Assembly (NCBI GenBank): GCA_014607495.2
Contig: CP053149.1
Location: 13,652,120-13,716,119, forward strand
Direction: 5' to 3'
DNA from: Carposina sasakii
Lineage: Eukaryota; Arthropoda; Insecta; Lepidoptera; Carposinidae
Length of the DNA stretch: 64,000 nucleotides
A model generated the notes under the pieces. The model saw only the letters and a program-made list of their open reading frames with translations, was not told the DNA's origin and searched no databases. Shown here in pieces: positions 35,337 to 48,000 of the stretch; the stretch's first letter is position 1; the number at the start of each line of letters is the position of its first letter. A program made the translations under genes and the position numbers.

Positions 35337-36897
35337 TCATCATCATCATCATTTACAGCCCTGAGAAGTCCACTGTTGGACATAGGCCTCCCCCAACAAC
35401 CTCCACTCCGACCGGTCGGAAGCAGCCTGCATCCAACCGACGCCCGCAACCTTGACCAGGTCATCCGTCCACCTCGCGGGTGGCCTTCCCACGCTGCGCT
35501 TGCCGATACGTGGTATCCACTCTAGAACTTTCCGACTCCATCGGCCATCAGTTCTTCGAGCTATGTGCCCTGCCCATTGCCACTTCAGCTTGCTGGACCG
35601 TTCAGCTATGTCGGTGATCTTTGTACGTCTGCGGATCTCCTCGTTTCTGATTCGATCGCGCAGAGAGATCCCAAGCATAGCTCTCTCCATCGCTCGCTGT
35701 GCGATCCTGAGCTTTTTTATGAGGCACATAGTTAGAGACCACGTCTCGGCACCGTAGGTCATCACCGGCAGCACGCACTGGTTGAATACCTTCGTCTTTA
35801 AGGACTGGGGTATCTTGGACACAAATAAGCTTCGTAGTTTCCCGAACGCTGCCCAGCCGAGTTGGATTCGCCGAGTTACCTCCTTCTCAAAGTTGTACTT
35901 ACCTAGTTTGACCCTCTGTCCCAGGTAAACATACTCGTCAACAACTTCAAGCATCGAGCTCCCAACCAGTACAGGAGTGGGCGGTACATGGACGTTTGAC
36001 ATGATCTTCGTCTTGTCCATGTTCATCTTCAGGCCCACCTGTTGGGAGACTCGATTGAGGCCATCGAGCATTGTGCTTAGATCCTTCAGCGATTCTGCCA
36101 TGACCACGATGTCGTCTGCGAACCGAAGGTGAGTGATGTATTCGCCATTGATATTGATGCCGAGTCCTTTCCATTCGAGAAGCTTAAAGGCGTCTTCCAC
36201 TGCATTGGTGAAGAGCTTCGGAGAAATAACATCTCCTTGTCTCACTCCCCTCTGCAAAGAAATCGGCTCAGTGCTCCGCTCCTGTACTCGTACCGACATG
36301 GTGGCATTGCTGTATAAACACTTCAGCACTTCGATATATCGATGGTCAATATGGCACCGCTGGAGAGACCGCAACACTGCCCATGTCTCGATCGAATCAA
36401 AGGCCTTCTCATAGTCCACGAACGCTAGGCATAGTGGCCGATTATACTCTTCCGTTTTTTGTATAATCTGCCGTAGCGTGTGGATATGATCTATGGTACT
36501 AAACCCTTTTCGGAAACCGGCTTGTTCGGGAGGCTGGAAGTCATCAAACCTGCGAGCAAGACGATTCGTGATTACCCTTGAAAACAACTTGTAGACATGG
36601 CTCAGAAGCGAGATGGGTCTATAGTTCTTCAGCAAGGCTTTATCGCCTTTTTTAAAGAACAGCACCACCACACTTCTGTTCCATGCTTCCGGCGTTACGC
36701 CTTCGAGCAGGACGGAATTGAAGAGCCTTTGGAGGACCTTCAGTACCGGAGTTCCACCCGCTCTTAGAAGCTCTGATGTAATTCCATCGTCGCCCGGCGC
36801 TTTGTTGTTTTTGAGTTGTTTAAGGGCAGTCCTAATCTCGTACAGGCTGATATCCGGGATGTCTTCAGTATAGTGTCGGGTGAGCTTGGCTCTTGGG
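35337..36897 (-). mobile_element. 5'-truncated RTE-clade LINE inserted in the older LINE
   Basis: The 3' end carries GTCCACTGTTGGACATAGG and a (TCA)n tract at 35336-35352, both typical of lepidopteran RTE elements. The element joins the older LINE abruptly at both sides: ACTGTTCTTCC before it and CTTTATTATATTAAATTT after it. The 5' two-fifths, including the endonuclease, is missing, as expected from incomplete reverse transcription. Confidence 0.85.
35349..36897 (-). CDS. RTE reverse transcriptase, open but 5'-truncated
   Basis: About 516 codons remain open from the truncation point to TGA. Visible motifs in order are NKAPGDDGI, KKGDKALLKNYRPISLL, FVDYEKAFDSI, LQRGVRQGDVISPKLF, LRFADDIVV (catalytic aspartates), YLGQRVKLG, and a C-terminal GRPPARWTDDL region ending in the SEWRLLGEAYVQQW motif. 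These match the RTE/BovB-like family found in Lepidoptera. The endonuclease is absent, and there is no promoter of its own, so the piece is not autonomous. The lack of stops points to a young insertion. The + strand frames of 62-101 codons over this interval are shadows. Confidence 0.85.
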
Positions 36898-37490
36898 TCT
36901 TTATTATATTAAATTTGTCGATGAACGTAAGAAGTCTATTGTAGACTGCTTTTTCTACTATTTTAGCTAGGATTGATATGAGTGTAATTGGCCTATATTT
37001 ATCACCTTTTTTGTACAATGGTTTGATAACCGAAAATTTAAGTTTTTCGGGATATATGCCTTCGATAAAAGATAGATTTATAATATGTGAAAGCATTGGA
37101 GAGATATGGGTGGCTATTTGTTTTATTATCTTTGTAGGTAACTCATCATAACCCATTGAATTTGTATTCCGAAGGGATACTATTATTTTATATACTTCAT
37201 CACTTGTTGTAGGTAATAAAAACATACTTGACGCATAATTTTGGATATCAATGTCTTTTAAGTTTGTTTCTTTTGTATTGTTTGTAAGGTTAATAAAATA
37301 AATTGTTAAAATGGTTTGCTATCTTTTGAGGATTTTCAATTATGTCATTAGTAATATAAATTTTGTCAATGTCATTTTATTGTGTGCTATTTTGTATATT
37401 TGTGTTTATTATGTTCCACGTTGCTTTACTTTTATTTTCCGCTTTTATAATTTTATTTACATTGCCATGTTTTTGTCTATGCAGGATACA
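36898..37490 (-). pseudogene. LINE ORF2, N-terminal reverse transcriptase
   Basis: MFLLPTTSDEVYKIIVSL, SMGYDELPTKIIK, SHIINLSFIEGIYPEKLKFS and VIKPLYKKGDKYRPITLIS are the start of a non-LTR reverse transcriptase. The reading stops where the RTE element interrupts it after LLTFIDKFNI. A single-base shift in an A-run near 37495 separates it from the endonuclease part. Confidence 0.8.
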
Positions 37491-37494
37491 TCTT

Positions 37495-38500
37495 TTAAGT
37501 ATTTTTGAGTGTCATATATTTCTGTTTAAGAATATGTTTGTCTTTATTAGCAGATGTATATTTGAGGTACAGATTCCTCTTTTCCTTGCATGATAGCTTA
37601 ATGCCTCTAGTAATCCATCTACATTTATTTGTCTTTTTTGTAATTTTCATTCTAACTTTTGGAAAACACAGGTTAAAAAGTAATTTTAGAAGGTCATGAA
37701 AATTGGTAAAAGCTTTGTTTGTATCGGTCTCTTCAATAATATCTGAGAACGTGATTGATGAAACTGCGTTCCGAAACTTTGATATATTTTCCACACAAAA
37801 ATTTCTTTTTTCTTCAAACCATTGTGTTGTAACTTTTTTTATCTTTAGTTTTATGTCTAGAGTTTGACCAGTGTGGTCTGATATTCCTAGATTATATACG
37901 GTGCCTATAGCTCCAGATATATTACTTATCATATGATCTATACAGTTATGTTTTCTTGTCGGTTCTGTTATATGTAGTTTCATGTCAAAAAATTTAACAA
38001 ATTAGTCAGTCTTGTATGAGAAGGATTAATTGACATTGTATTAATATTGATGTCGCCACATAAAATGATGCGTTTTCTTGTTCGTTGATTTATTCTTGTT
38101 AGGAGTGCTTCTAATTTATTTAAAAAAATCTCTAAATAGCGTCAGGAGTTCGGTAGGTATATGCATATAATTGTAATATTTTCATTTGAGATATTAATTC
38201 CTGCACATTCAAAATGTTTTCTTACTGTAAATTCATCTAATGTTATGTTTGTACACAATATATTGTCCCTAACCAATACACAAACATTATTATATATTTA
38301 CATTATATAACACATAACAGTATTGATCAGCTAATTTGTAGTTTTTAATGTTCAAATTATTTTCGTCTCCTTTTGTCAAAAAACTTTCTGTTATGCATAA
38401 TACGTCTTTTTTTCTTGAAGCTGTAAAAGCTGTAAAATGTCTTGTTTCTTTAAAAGCCCTTGAAAGTTTTGGTGGAAAATGGTAAAATTATTATTATTTT
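37495..38500 (-). pseudogene. LINE ORF2, APE-like endonuclease (degraded)
   Basis: Minus-strand frames give ITIICIYLPNS, KRIILCGDININTM, KLHITEPTRKHNCIDHMISN and NLGISDHTGQTLDIKLK. The GDIN and SDH motifs are the metal-binding and catalytic parts of APE-type endonucleases of non-LTR elements. One reading break lies near 37983-38010, and the N-terminal part beyond 38170 is badly worn. Confidence 0.75.
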
Positions 38501-38580
38501 TACTATTCGGATTGACGAAAAAAAAAAGAGATTTTTTATCGGATGAGAGGGTGGCCATTTTTGATTCATCTAATTTCGGG

Positions 38581-38668
38581 AAGTAATAAGAATAGTTCCT
38601 TTTTTTGAAGAGTTTTCATTCATCATCATGAAAACTCTTCCAAAAAAAGGAACTATTCCTTATTACTT
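38581..38668. repeat. Near-perfect hairpin, about 40-bp arms, 8-nt loop
   Basis: The left arm 38581-38619 and right arm 38628-38668 are complementary with only two single-base indels. The loop is TCATCATC. It sits exactly at the end of the LINE ORF1 frame and so truncates it. Confidence 0.95.
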
Positions 38669-39087
38669 TAAAAATTTGGATTTGTGTCGTTATTTCCTGT
38701 ACAAATAATCACATAGTCATTTTTATCGCAATATTCACTGGCAGTTTTACAGTATTTGAGTACCTCAGATGACGAAGCATTAGGCTTTATAAAAGCAAAA
38801 ACTTTGTATTCATCATTCCATTTATTAAATCTAGACTTAATTAATTCAGTTGACATGCCTATTGCTTGTTCATCACCAATAATAACTATATTACGTTTAG
38901 AATTTTGTTCCAAGTAACTATTACTATCCGAAGGTTCCGTTCTCGTAGAGCCTGTTTCAGGAGTGGCAATAGGCTTTTGTCTTGGATTCGGTTGAGAAGA
39001 GCTTTTCGGTGTGAGTTGGTTAAAATTCAGTTTAGTTCTGTTGATGTGACTTTTTCTTCCCGTACTAAGAGAAACTTTCTTATCTAA
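38668..39087 (-). pseudogene. LINE ORF1 remnant with SGNH/esterase-like part
   Basis: The frame reads GRKSHINRTKLNFNQL, QPNPRQKPIATPETGS, then KRNIVIIGDEQAIGM ... CDKNDYVIICTGNNDTNPN. A GD-x6 box followed by an xTGxND box resembles the SGNH-hydrolase-like domain that some CR1-group elements carry in ORF1. The usual catalytic Ser of the first box reads Glu here (GDEQ), so even an intact copy might not be an esterase. It is truncated by the adjacent hairpin. Confidence 0.5.
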
Positions 39088-39468
39088 CTTTCTTTTCTTA
39101 TCTTTCTTTCCATATCTTTATTAATAATTTTATAATGCATTTTTAATTTGATTACCCGTAATGTTTGCTTTCCGTGCTAATTGTATCGGGCGATACTGTG
39201 ACTAGATAAATGGGCTTATTGGTTATTGTGTGATACATTGCTGTTTTTTGGATCACTAGTGACGGTAGTGCCATTGGAGTTGATCAGTTAATTGAAATTT
39301 TCTGATTTTATCCGTAATTATTTTTTTATTTTTAAGTCATTATCTAGGGCCTTCTAAAACCAACTACTTATAAATCAAATCAAATCAAATTTTCACTGGT
39401 TTTCCCCTTAGAGCCATGGTCTAAAGTCGCCATATCAATATTTGCTTGGCTGTCACTTCCACCCTGTA

Positions 39469-39675
39469 GGTAGGTATATCTCAATATCGGCCGCGGTGGC
39501 GCTTATCCCACTTCGCCTATTACCTATTTATTTACTACGCCTATTTATGAATTGCCTACTCCTTGCTTGCTAGATGATTCTCAGATTAATGATGATGGAG
39601 TTCTGTCTGTGTAACAGCCAACCTAACCAAATCACACACTTAAGTTTCTTTGCCTTTACAAAATGCACTACAAAA
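39469..39675. other. Short intergenic stretch
   Basis: Nothing recognisable between the MITE end and the following repeat. Confidence 0.4.
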
Positions 39676-40095
39676 AAGTTTATCCCGAAGGAAAGGCAAG
39701 GGGAACTAAGCCCATACAGCCTAATCATTGTTTAGTAAAATGTATTCTGAATTTATGATGAATGACAGTGATAATGAATGGAAACGTCGGGAAAATCCTC
39801 AAGAACAAGTGTAAAGCTAAAGTTAAAAAAAATTATTGCAGAAACAACTTACATGCGCCCATGAAGAGATCGTAATCCGGCTAAAGTTTTACTCGGCTTA
39901 CCAGCATATAAAACCATGCACACGCACTAGATTCACACCACAAGTAATCAAAATATAACTTATCTACCAGAAAACATCACCTTACGGACACATGCAAGCC
40001 ATTTACAAATAATTTTTGATTTTCACAAGAAAATTACACCTGCACCCTTCCAGCTTTTCCCGCCGAATCACAAAAAAAAAGTATTAAAAGTGTTG
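39676..40095 (-). repeat. Repeat family F, copy 1
   Basis: It starts TATCCCGAAGGAAAGGCAAG and GGGAACTAAGCCCATACAGC and ends CCTTCCAGCTTTTCCCGCCG. It is the reverse complement of 59292-59695 almost end to end and a relative of the internal part of 40834-41493. No coding frame. Confidence 0.85.
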
Positions 40096-40833
40096 CCCAC
40101 TCAATCATTTTTATCCAAATGCGGCCAATACCGTGACAATATAGGTGACTAGATAAATATTTAGCTATCAAAATATTAGGTCGTCTTGGCGCTAGCGTAT
40201 AGTAATATTTAGATCCAATTCTAAGAAAACAGTGGATCAGGATGTTGTCAAAATATGCACATATGCAGAGAATATTTTAAGAGGTGCAACAAAGATCAAC
40301 GGCCTAAGCTTTTTTAAAAATGTTACTGCACTACCAATGCTGGTATCAACAATTAAAAAAAAAAATTGTCTAAAGAAATATTTGTCAATTTAAACGAGCA
40401 TGTGAAGGAGCAAAGTCCAATGGAAAATCAATAAAAGCCATCAGTTTTAAGTACTTAGAAGTCAGAGTACATCATATGATGAAAAAGGCGTGCCTATCCG
40501 CATTTTTTCTAACAAAATGGTTTTATTTGAATTGACTTCATAATGATTATAATGTACGCTGTAAGATTTTCCGAATAAACATAAAAAATTACTTAATTAA
40601 TCCTTAACTATTTATTTACCTTACTTACCTTTTATTGCTATGGTCCTTTAATAAATAAATATGTAATTTCATTAATTTATTACATTATATTAATATTACA
40701 TTGTGTCGTACGATTCAGTCTTAGGGGTAATTTTAGCCATAGTATGACAACACCTAAGACCAAACTATTGTTATCTAAAAGGGGCACGCGGGGACTACTT
40801 CTGGAGAGTCTATATTCTAAGGTAATATGTATA
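40096..40833. other. AT-rich stretch, no gene seen
   Basis: No coding frame and no repeat boundary could be supported in this interval upstream of TTC14. Confidence 0.4.
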
Positions 40834-41493
40834 GTAGAACAAGCGTAACTTGTCACAAGAATACTCCAGGAATTTATAAATCATGATTAATACTTTTATT
40901 TTTAAATATATCATTACTAAATATAAAAATCTTCTAATATTAATTAACAATATAATTATGTAACAGTATATAATATAATCATATTTACATCCTAACTATA
41001 CCTAGTTAAGATTTAAAAAATTGTTTGGTTTATCCCAAAGGGAAGGCAAGGGGAACTATGCCCATACAGCCATTGTCTTTAGTAAATGATTTCTGAATTT
41101 ATGATGATGAATGGAAACGTTCTCAAAAACGGGTGTAAAATTAGTCAAAATCAAAATTAATTGCAGACACAACTTACGAGATCGTATTCCGACTCAAGTT
41201 TAACTCAGCTTACCTGCATATAAAACCATACACGCGCACTAGAATCGTATCACAACCAAACAAAATATTATTTATCTACCAGGAAACATCACTTTACGGT
41301 TTACGGACACATGTAAGCCATTTGAAAATATATTACGATTTTCACAAGAAAATTACACCCGCTCCCTTCCAGCTTTTCCCGCCGAATCCTACTTTAGATA
41401 AATAAACAAGTGATGGATGTTCAGCTTCAGAGTAAACAACTGCAAGATTTTTTAATTTTCCGTGTTTTATTGTGACAAGCTACGCTTGTTCTA
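40834..41493. mobile_element. TA-flanked MITE carrying a family-F body
   Basis: GTAGAACAAGCGTAACTTGT at the left and ACAAGCTACGCTTGTTCTAC at the right are inverted ends of about 25 bp with one mismatch, flanked by TA on both sides. The internal part 41030-41395 is a family-F copy (GGCAAGGGGAACTATGCCCA ... TTCCAGCTTTTCCCGCCG). It lies about 600 bp upstream of the TTC14 start codon and could influence its promoter. Confidence 0.75.
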
Positions 41494-42092
41494 CTATCTC
41501 AACTTCCCAATTAATCCAACTGATATGCCGAAAGTAAGGTTTTTTGTTGGTACGCCAAATTAGTGAACCGATTTGATAAGACTGGTACACAAGTAGTCTG
41601 GAACCAGAAATTGGATATTATTTTGGGGGGATTTCCAAGTTTAGGCGATTTTAGGGTTTTTTTTTTACTTAGGTTTTTTTAAGTTGGTAACACTGTCCGT
41701 CGCCCGCCGCACGCCCGCCATCTTGAAAAAGTAGAATTTTGTGAACCTGTGAATGTGGATTCTAATTTTCGATTTTAAAAATTAATCCATGGATTGGTGG
41801 TTAACAATGTTTTAAATAATTCCGCTAGAATATATATTTTCCAGGTAATCTTTCCATTTTACTATAAATTCTCTTGTAAACCAACAATTACCGGCAGATA
41901 ATTTTACATCGCCGACTGTCTTCGACAACATGGCGTCAGCATGAATAAATTACCACTTTCCCTTTTTGTAATCGCAATAGAACACACGTGCGTCTAGATA
42001 CTCAGATCAAGTCTAGATATAACAGTTTGCATGCATTTTTCTTGATTTTATATACTCATCCGATCTTTTAATTTTGATCTCAGATTTTCATA
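41494..42092 (+). promoter_or_regulatory. TTC14 upstream region / promoter and 5' UTR
   Basis: This is the interval between the last upstream repeat and the TTC14 ATG. It contains a CpG-richer patch (CCGTCGCCCGCCGCACGCCC, near 41697-41720) followed by CGCCATCTTGAAAA, which resembles a YY1/Pho-type CCAT motif seen in housekeeping promoters. No TATA box at a convincing distance. The transcription start cannot be fixed from sequence. Confidence 0.4.
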
Positions 42093-45000
42093 ATGGAAAA
42101 TACTTTGGATGCGTCCCTGGTGGCGCAGTCCATCAACTATCATGGACAGCAATTACAAAAGACGTGGGAGTCGGAGAGAGGCGAAGATGACTTGGTCAAA
42201 ATAGGTGTAGGCAATTTAGATTTTGCGGTATACCAGTCCAGACATAAGCATCTAACTTTCCAAGACCGTGGCAAACGGTTGAAGCTTCATCAATTCATTG
42301 CCAAAGAGGCTGGTGCTTTGTTTGATACGACAATAATGAATGAAGGACCATCTTCTTCAAGCCTAAACACAGATTCTCCTGCACCTGAAGACAGTAAGTA
42401 ATATTTCTTTAACATACCGGTGTGTTTACTTTCATGCTACCTTAGATGCAGTAGGTTCTATGCTCTTGCATGAAGTTGTTTTCTATACTTTATTTTGTTT
42501 TATTGACATTATGTGAAAGACTTGATGTGTTGAAAGGCTGATGTGTTGTCAAACAATAATATGATGATTTGGGACTTTGTGGAAGTGAATATACTATCTA
42601 ACAAATACTTCATTATGAATCTACTATATGCAATGAATATTTTCCCAATTGCTACAAACTAGCACAAACTACTTTAGTTGTTATCTCACTGGTATGTAAA
42701 TACATAGCAATTAGGCTACCTAGTAAGTAGTTCTACATAATTTATTTTATTTGCAGATTTGTATGCATTAATGCCACCGTTTGAAACATTCCTAAATGTT
42801 GACAAGTCTGCAAGATTACGGCATTTCTTTGATGTAAGTATCACACACCCATTTTGACTGATAATTCATAATTTACTAAAATGTAATCTAGTGGAGGGTC
42901 ATTTCATGACAAACGTTACTCAGGATTAAAAAATAAGGTGTTCTTTTTGCAATAAATATGATAAATGTTGAAAGAAAACATTCCAAATTTTAATATGTGA
43001 CAGACAAAACATAAAAAATTACACAATTTTTAGGTTAAAATTGGTCTTCAATATTGGTAACTGAGTAAACTGGCTTAGTGGCCATTGTGCATTGTAAATA
43101 TTATACTTTGGGAGGCCTGAAATTTTCAGTATGGCTTCCCTAAGAAAATTCACTGAATTTCAAGTAAATGTAACAGTGATCAGAACATAGACAGAATCGT
43201 GTAACGCCCGAAACGCACACTTTTCGACTAATAAAATCATTATCGTAATACCAAACTACTAATTTTCGTATTTAGATAAAACAACTAAAAACGTAGAGAA
43301 TGAGGTACATTAATTGCTAAAATATATTTTCCAAATACATGAAAATGTTGACTTTTGGTGTACAAATGTAACACCCGAAACGATGGAATGACCCTGGACT
43401 CACTAATGAAGTTGTTTATGGCTGACTGGCAAACACCTTTGTCAAAATCTGTTTGGTGCTTTTGAAAATTGGGCTCTAACAAACATTTATGTTTATAATA
43501 TATGTAACATTGTTAAAACCTTATATTTCATGTTCTGAAAAAGTTGTGAGAGTGTGAATTTAAAATATTGAAATTGCAATTTCTATTCCTCAATTTAGTT
43601 CCAAATGTACAGTCAGGAATGTAATTTCATTGTGATATGTCAGTCAGCTATTCAGCATAGATAAGATTGCAAAATTTCACACTTTACTTTTACAATATTA
43701 TGTTATAAAATTCATAAATGTTGATCCACTTTCAATATACTCAAAAAGAGTAAAGGCTTGTTCACATTCCTGTCTGACAATTTTAAAAAAGTCATCTACT
43801 TAAAAACTTTCAATATGGTCAATGACAATTTATACCTTTACCCACTCCTGTCATACCAAATAAGGGGTTACAATATTTATTACTCAACTGAACGTGATTG
43901 AGTTTGGAGTTACTTCGCAGTCATGTTCATTTACCTACTAACTTAAAATGTATACAGAATGTGAAGACTGGTGAGCTGATCATTGGAGCAGTCATCAACA
44001 GAACAGCATCTGGGATGATGTTGAAAGTGCTGTGTACTGCTGGACCTACTTCAAGATATGTTGCAGACATCAATGTCAAGGTATTGTGAAATATTATGAA
44101 ATATGGTGTTGTTCCCTAACTGCATTGCACAATATTTATGAAAATGAATTGACCTCTTAATTCTATTTTTTTTGTTACCTTTATGAGCCTCATTTTTAAA
44201 ATTTGAACTAAATCTTTGGTTAGATAGCTCATAGTCATCAGGGCTGATCACAGATAATGTGAACAAGAACATTTAAAATAAAAAATACAGATAGCTACAT
44301 GAATGTTGAAATTATTGCCATTTCTGTTTTAAGTTTATTCAATTTAATCTATGACCTTCTACGACTATGATTAGTAAATACCAAATTACAAAATTAATAC
44401 AACCCTTGTTTCTGTTTAGGCATTTCTACCAGTATCAAATGTTATACCAGCTGTGGATAAGAAAAATGTATCAAGAAACTACCTAATGAATGACACTGTA
44501 TGCTGCGAGGTGATTGAAGTCATCCCAGACACAGACAAAATGGTGTGCGGCATGAAAGGAGTCACTCGGGGCCCTGAAGACCCTCCTCCAAAGCCAGCTC
44601 TAGGACTCCTCAGCACTGACGACTTTCCTCTGGTCTACAAGTATGTATTTATTAGAATGCACATACTTAATGTTTGTTTTGCTCACATATTTACAGGTCT
44701 GTCTACACTATGCATTTCATTGTTATCCATTCACGTTTTTATAAATTAAAATTAAGTCAAACATAACAGAAGATTCACTTGGATGATGCTCAGACTGCAA
44801 TATGAGAAGATTTTCTGGAAGTTTTACAGTAACATGGAAATGGAATCTACTAATCATATAAAATATGTTTCAAAACCCTTGCCTTGTCAACATAGAACAA
44901 AATACAAACAAATAATCAAAAAACTGATTTGTATGCTAATATTTTAATTTGCACCGTTTTAGTTTGTAATATTATTATATTTTCACACATTCTATGTTCA

Positions 45001-48000
45001 CATATGGGTAGGTAATGAATGATGTATGTTTGTCGAAGATTATGAAAAAATGTGTTCACTGGTTTCTGGTCACTTTTCAGTAAAATATTCACACTCTTCA
45101 CCAATATTGTGAAAATGATATTTATCTATATACCAAATACAATATTTATTGGACATGCCAGGAAAGTAATTTATCAGAAGATCATGCAACAAATGCAATC
45201 ATTATTTTGAGGACTCCAGTTGAATACAGGATTCGAAAATTGTTTGAATTTTGTTAATTATAACAAAAAGGTCAGTACATGAAGGCTCTAAATCAGATGT
45301 CAGATGAAGTTCCAAGGAAATATGTAATTCTATATTAAAACTAATGTTTGATATTCCAGCATTATCTGAGGCCATTATGATTGGATTTTTTATAACAATA
45401 ATCATTTATTGGATGTTGGAGTAATTTATTTTTAATAAACTGGAAGTAGTAGCTATGGCTATTATAATGTTTAGCTGATGAGGATCCCCTGGACAAGTGT
45501 AGCGGCATTCTACTTCATTTTACACAGATGATATCACCATGGTCAAAAACAATCAAGGCGGATCCCACACTTTTTAGGGTGTTCTTTTCTAGGTTTATCA
45601 ACAAACTCCATGAGCTGGGTTTCACATGATAGCCAGTTTTGTGACTGCAGCTGAGGCCGCTTGGTAATGTTCATGTCACATTATGAGGTGCCACTGCACC
45701 AACTAAGATGTTCTGTTTGTGTGTGAACCAAATAAAATACAAGTATAATAGCATTTTTTGAACAGCTCCATGGAAAAGGTGAGGATAATGAATGTGTGGC
45801 AATTAAACTCACAATTTATGTAGGATCATTCAAGCTTACTACGAAAAACATTTTTAAATAATTCCATAAAAAATTTATAAGGAAAAATTACATTGTCTTC
45901 ACCTATTTAAACATGTCGACGATATGTGCTTTCCCAATGGTTTAATTGGCAACTTTTTCTGTTAGGAAAACTATGGATATGAAGGGTGAAAATTATGAAG
46001 CCATTTTGGAGAAGAGCCCTGGCTTCAATAACCCCAACTGCATCCAATATCTGTCCGAACTTCTGGGAATCTCCAACATGCACTGCACAAACTTTATATC
46101 TCTAAGGTAAGGATATCTATCATCAGAAATTTGTATGTCTGACAGCATCTTACTTTTAATAGAAATTATATTTTTTACTATTTATATATTTTAACAATTT
46201 ACACAGGATTATGTATCATAATGTGGGCAGGCTCTTTAAATATAATTTGTTGTAATTTACAGAGGAGGATTTCAACCTTCAGACTATGCAGATGAACTAC
46301 GTCAAGCACAAGCTAGCAAATGGGCATTCAGATCTGTGGCAGAAGGCATCGAGCATTTCAAGGCAGGAAGACATTCTGAAGCATTCCAGTGTCTCAACAA
46401 GGCACTTAGTATTGACCCTCGAAATGTGGAAGGCTTAGTTGCTAGAGGAGCCCTTTATGCCAACAGTGGGACATTCAAAAAGGCAATAGAGGATTTCGAG
46501 ACATCTTTAAAACTCAATCCTAACCACGCCAATGCTAGGAAGTACTTGGGAGAAACATTAGTGGCTTTAGGACGGAGCTATGAGGATGAGAATAAAATTG
46601 CTGAAGCACAGAAAGCATACGAAGATTGTTTGGCGATCATACCTTTCCATGAAGAAGCACAGAATTCCCTTGATTTCCTGAAAAGCAAAACTTCTACAGT
46701 CAAGCCTCTGATAGAGCCTGCAGAGTTACTGCTGCCAGGTCTAACTGGAGCTAAGTCATATGAGATGAAGGAGACACTAAAGCAACTCTTGAACCTGACT
46801 GAAAAGAAAGAGAAGAAAAAGAAGAAGAAGCGTGGTAAGGGCAAAAAGAAGAGATCAAGCAGTTCTTCTTCATCATCTAGTGACTCGAGCAGCTCCAGTT
46901 CATCTTCTGATTCGTCATCATCATCTTCGGATTCAAGTGGTAAAATCGTTTATTATAATTTACTTACTTTTAGTTTACGTGATTCCTTGACTCAATTGCG
47001 TCATTCACTTGTTATTAGATTCTGAGGGACCGAATCGTAAGAAGAAGCGTCGGTCTCAATCAAACAACAAGCGCCAACGGTCACTGTCTCCGCTCAGCAA
47101 GCGTATGGCGATGCTTGGTGACACGGACTCCGTTTCGCGAACACATAACTCGCAGTTCAATCATCCTTATGGGTACCAACCGCCGCCGCCGCCTATTGAA
47201 GAAACCAATAATGCGCCGATTAGATCGCAAGCAGATGTCGATTACGAATCAAAGGTAAGACTTGGCGCAAAACATTTCTTGTAATTTTGAACAGACCTTG
47301 TAGGAGTGTTAAGAAAATGGTAATATTGAGGAAACTGTAGGAAAAAATGGCAACAGACCAACTACATTTCACATCATTAAACTACTTTGTAGTTAGACTT
47401 TTTCCAACTTTGTATATACACTTGTTGAGATGAATAATACTTGTGTATTTGTTATAGGTCCGCAAATTTTTAGACATGACTAAAGAAGATTCAGATTATG
47501 AAGACAAAGTGCGCAACTTCCTAGAAGAGACAGCTCAGTATAAACGAAACCGCAAAATGCAAGAACTGGGGCAGCAGACACAGCCTGGCATTGATCATGA
47601 CAAGAAGAAAAAGAAGAAGAAAGACAAGTAAGTGCAGTTTAAATTATTTTCATGGCTCATTGAAGGATGATGCAAGGACGCAACATAATATTATTTCCAG
47701 TATTGCAGATGGAACATTAAAGGAATGGTTAATCAACATTCAGTCATCATTTCACTGTATACAATTTCTAAGGCTTATAATTTTTAAAACCATACTTTTG
47801 TATTGGATATCTTATAAGCATACATAAGCAGGTCAATGAGCAAATATTCTTGTAGAATAAAAATAATGAATTGATGAAGTCCAACCCGTAACAATTTTAA
47901 TAATATTATGACAAAAGGAGTAAAACGGGAAGTATTTATACCCTGACAATTGGCAGTATTCAGCAAATCAAATTATGGTATTATCTATGTTATTCAAAGT

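Larger units (their letters stand above)
33804..39133 (-). mobile_element. Jockey/CR1-type LINE with nested RTE, inside a SINE scrap
   Basis: The immediate edges, ATCGGGTGAGGATTTTTTT at the left and CCATATCTTTATTAATAATT-TTAT at the right, read together as a SINE fragment (compare 6543-6585 and 56785-56830). The LINE therefore appears inserted into that scrap. Read on the minus strand, the LINE has an ORF1 part, an endonuclease, a reverse transcriptase split by the RTE at about 35337-36897, and a 3' end with an (ATT)n tract near 33823-33842. Its frames are shifted and interrupted, so it is dead. Two hairpins (34309-34350 and 38581-38668) interrupt it. Confidence 0.8.
33705..39468. mobile_element. 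MITE family B, copy 2, split by a 5.3-kb insertion
   Basis: The left part 33705-33803 (GTGTGACAGCC, GAGTTATACGACAGTGTTAT, CTCGCAGGAAATGCATTTT) and right part 39134-39468 (AATGCATTTTTAATTTGATT, CGTGCTAATTGTATCGGGCG, TATTTGCTTGGCTGTCACTT, CACCCTGTA) join to give one full MITE like 57217-57628. The 10 bases AATGCATTTT are present on both sides of the insertion (33794-33803 and 39134-39143), marking a target duplication. Confidence 0.8.

Noticed and set aside
35452..36414. + strand frames of 62-101 codons
   Set aside because: They lie opposite the long RTE reverse-transcriptase frame and have no features of their own.
45470..45545. TGATGAG box in TTC14 intron 4 suggesting a C/D snoRNA
   Set aside because: No matching CTGA D box at a proper distance and no terminal stem could be found.
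46940..47025. TTC14 exon 6 frame reading on to a stop at 47023-47025
   Set aside because: The 79-base interval has good GT/AG ends and removing it restores a conserved-looking frame. Retention would simply truncate the protein, and no poly(A) signal follows.
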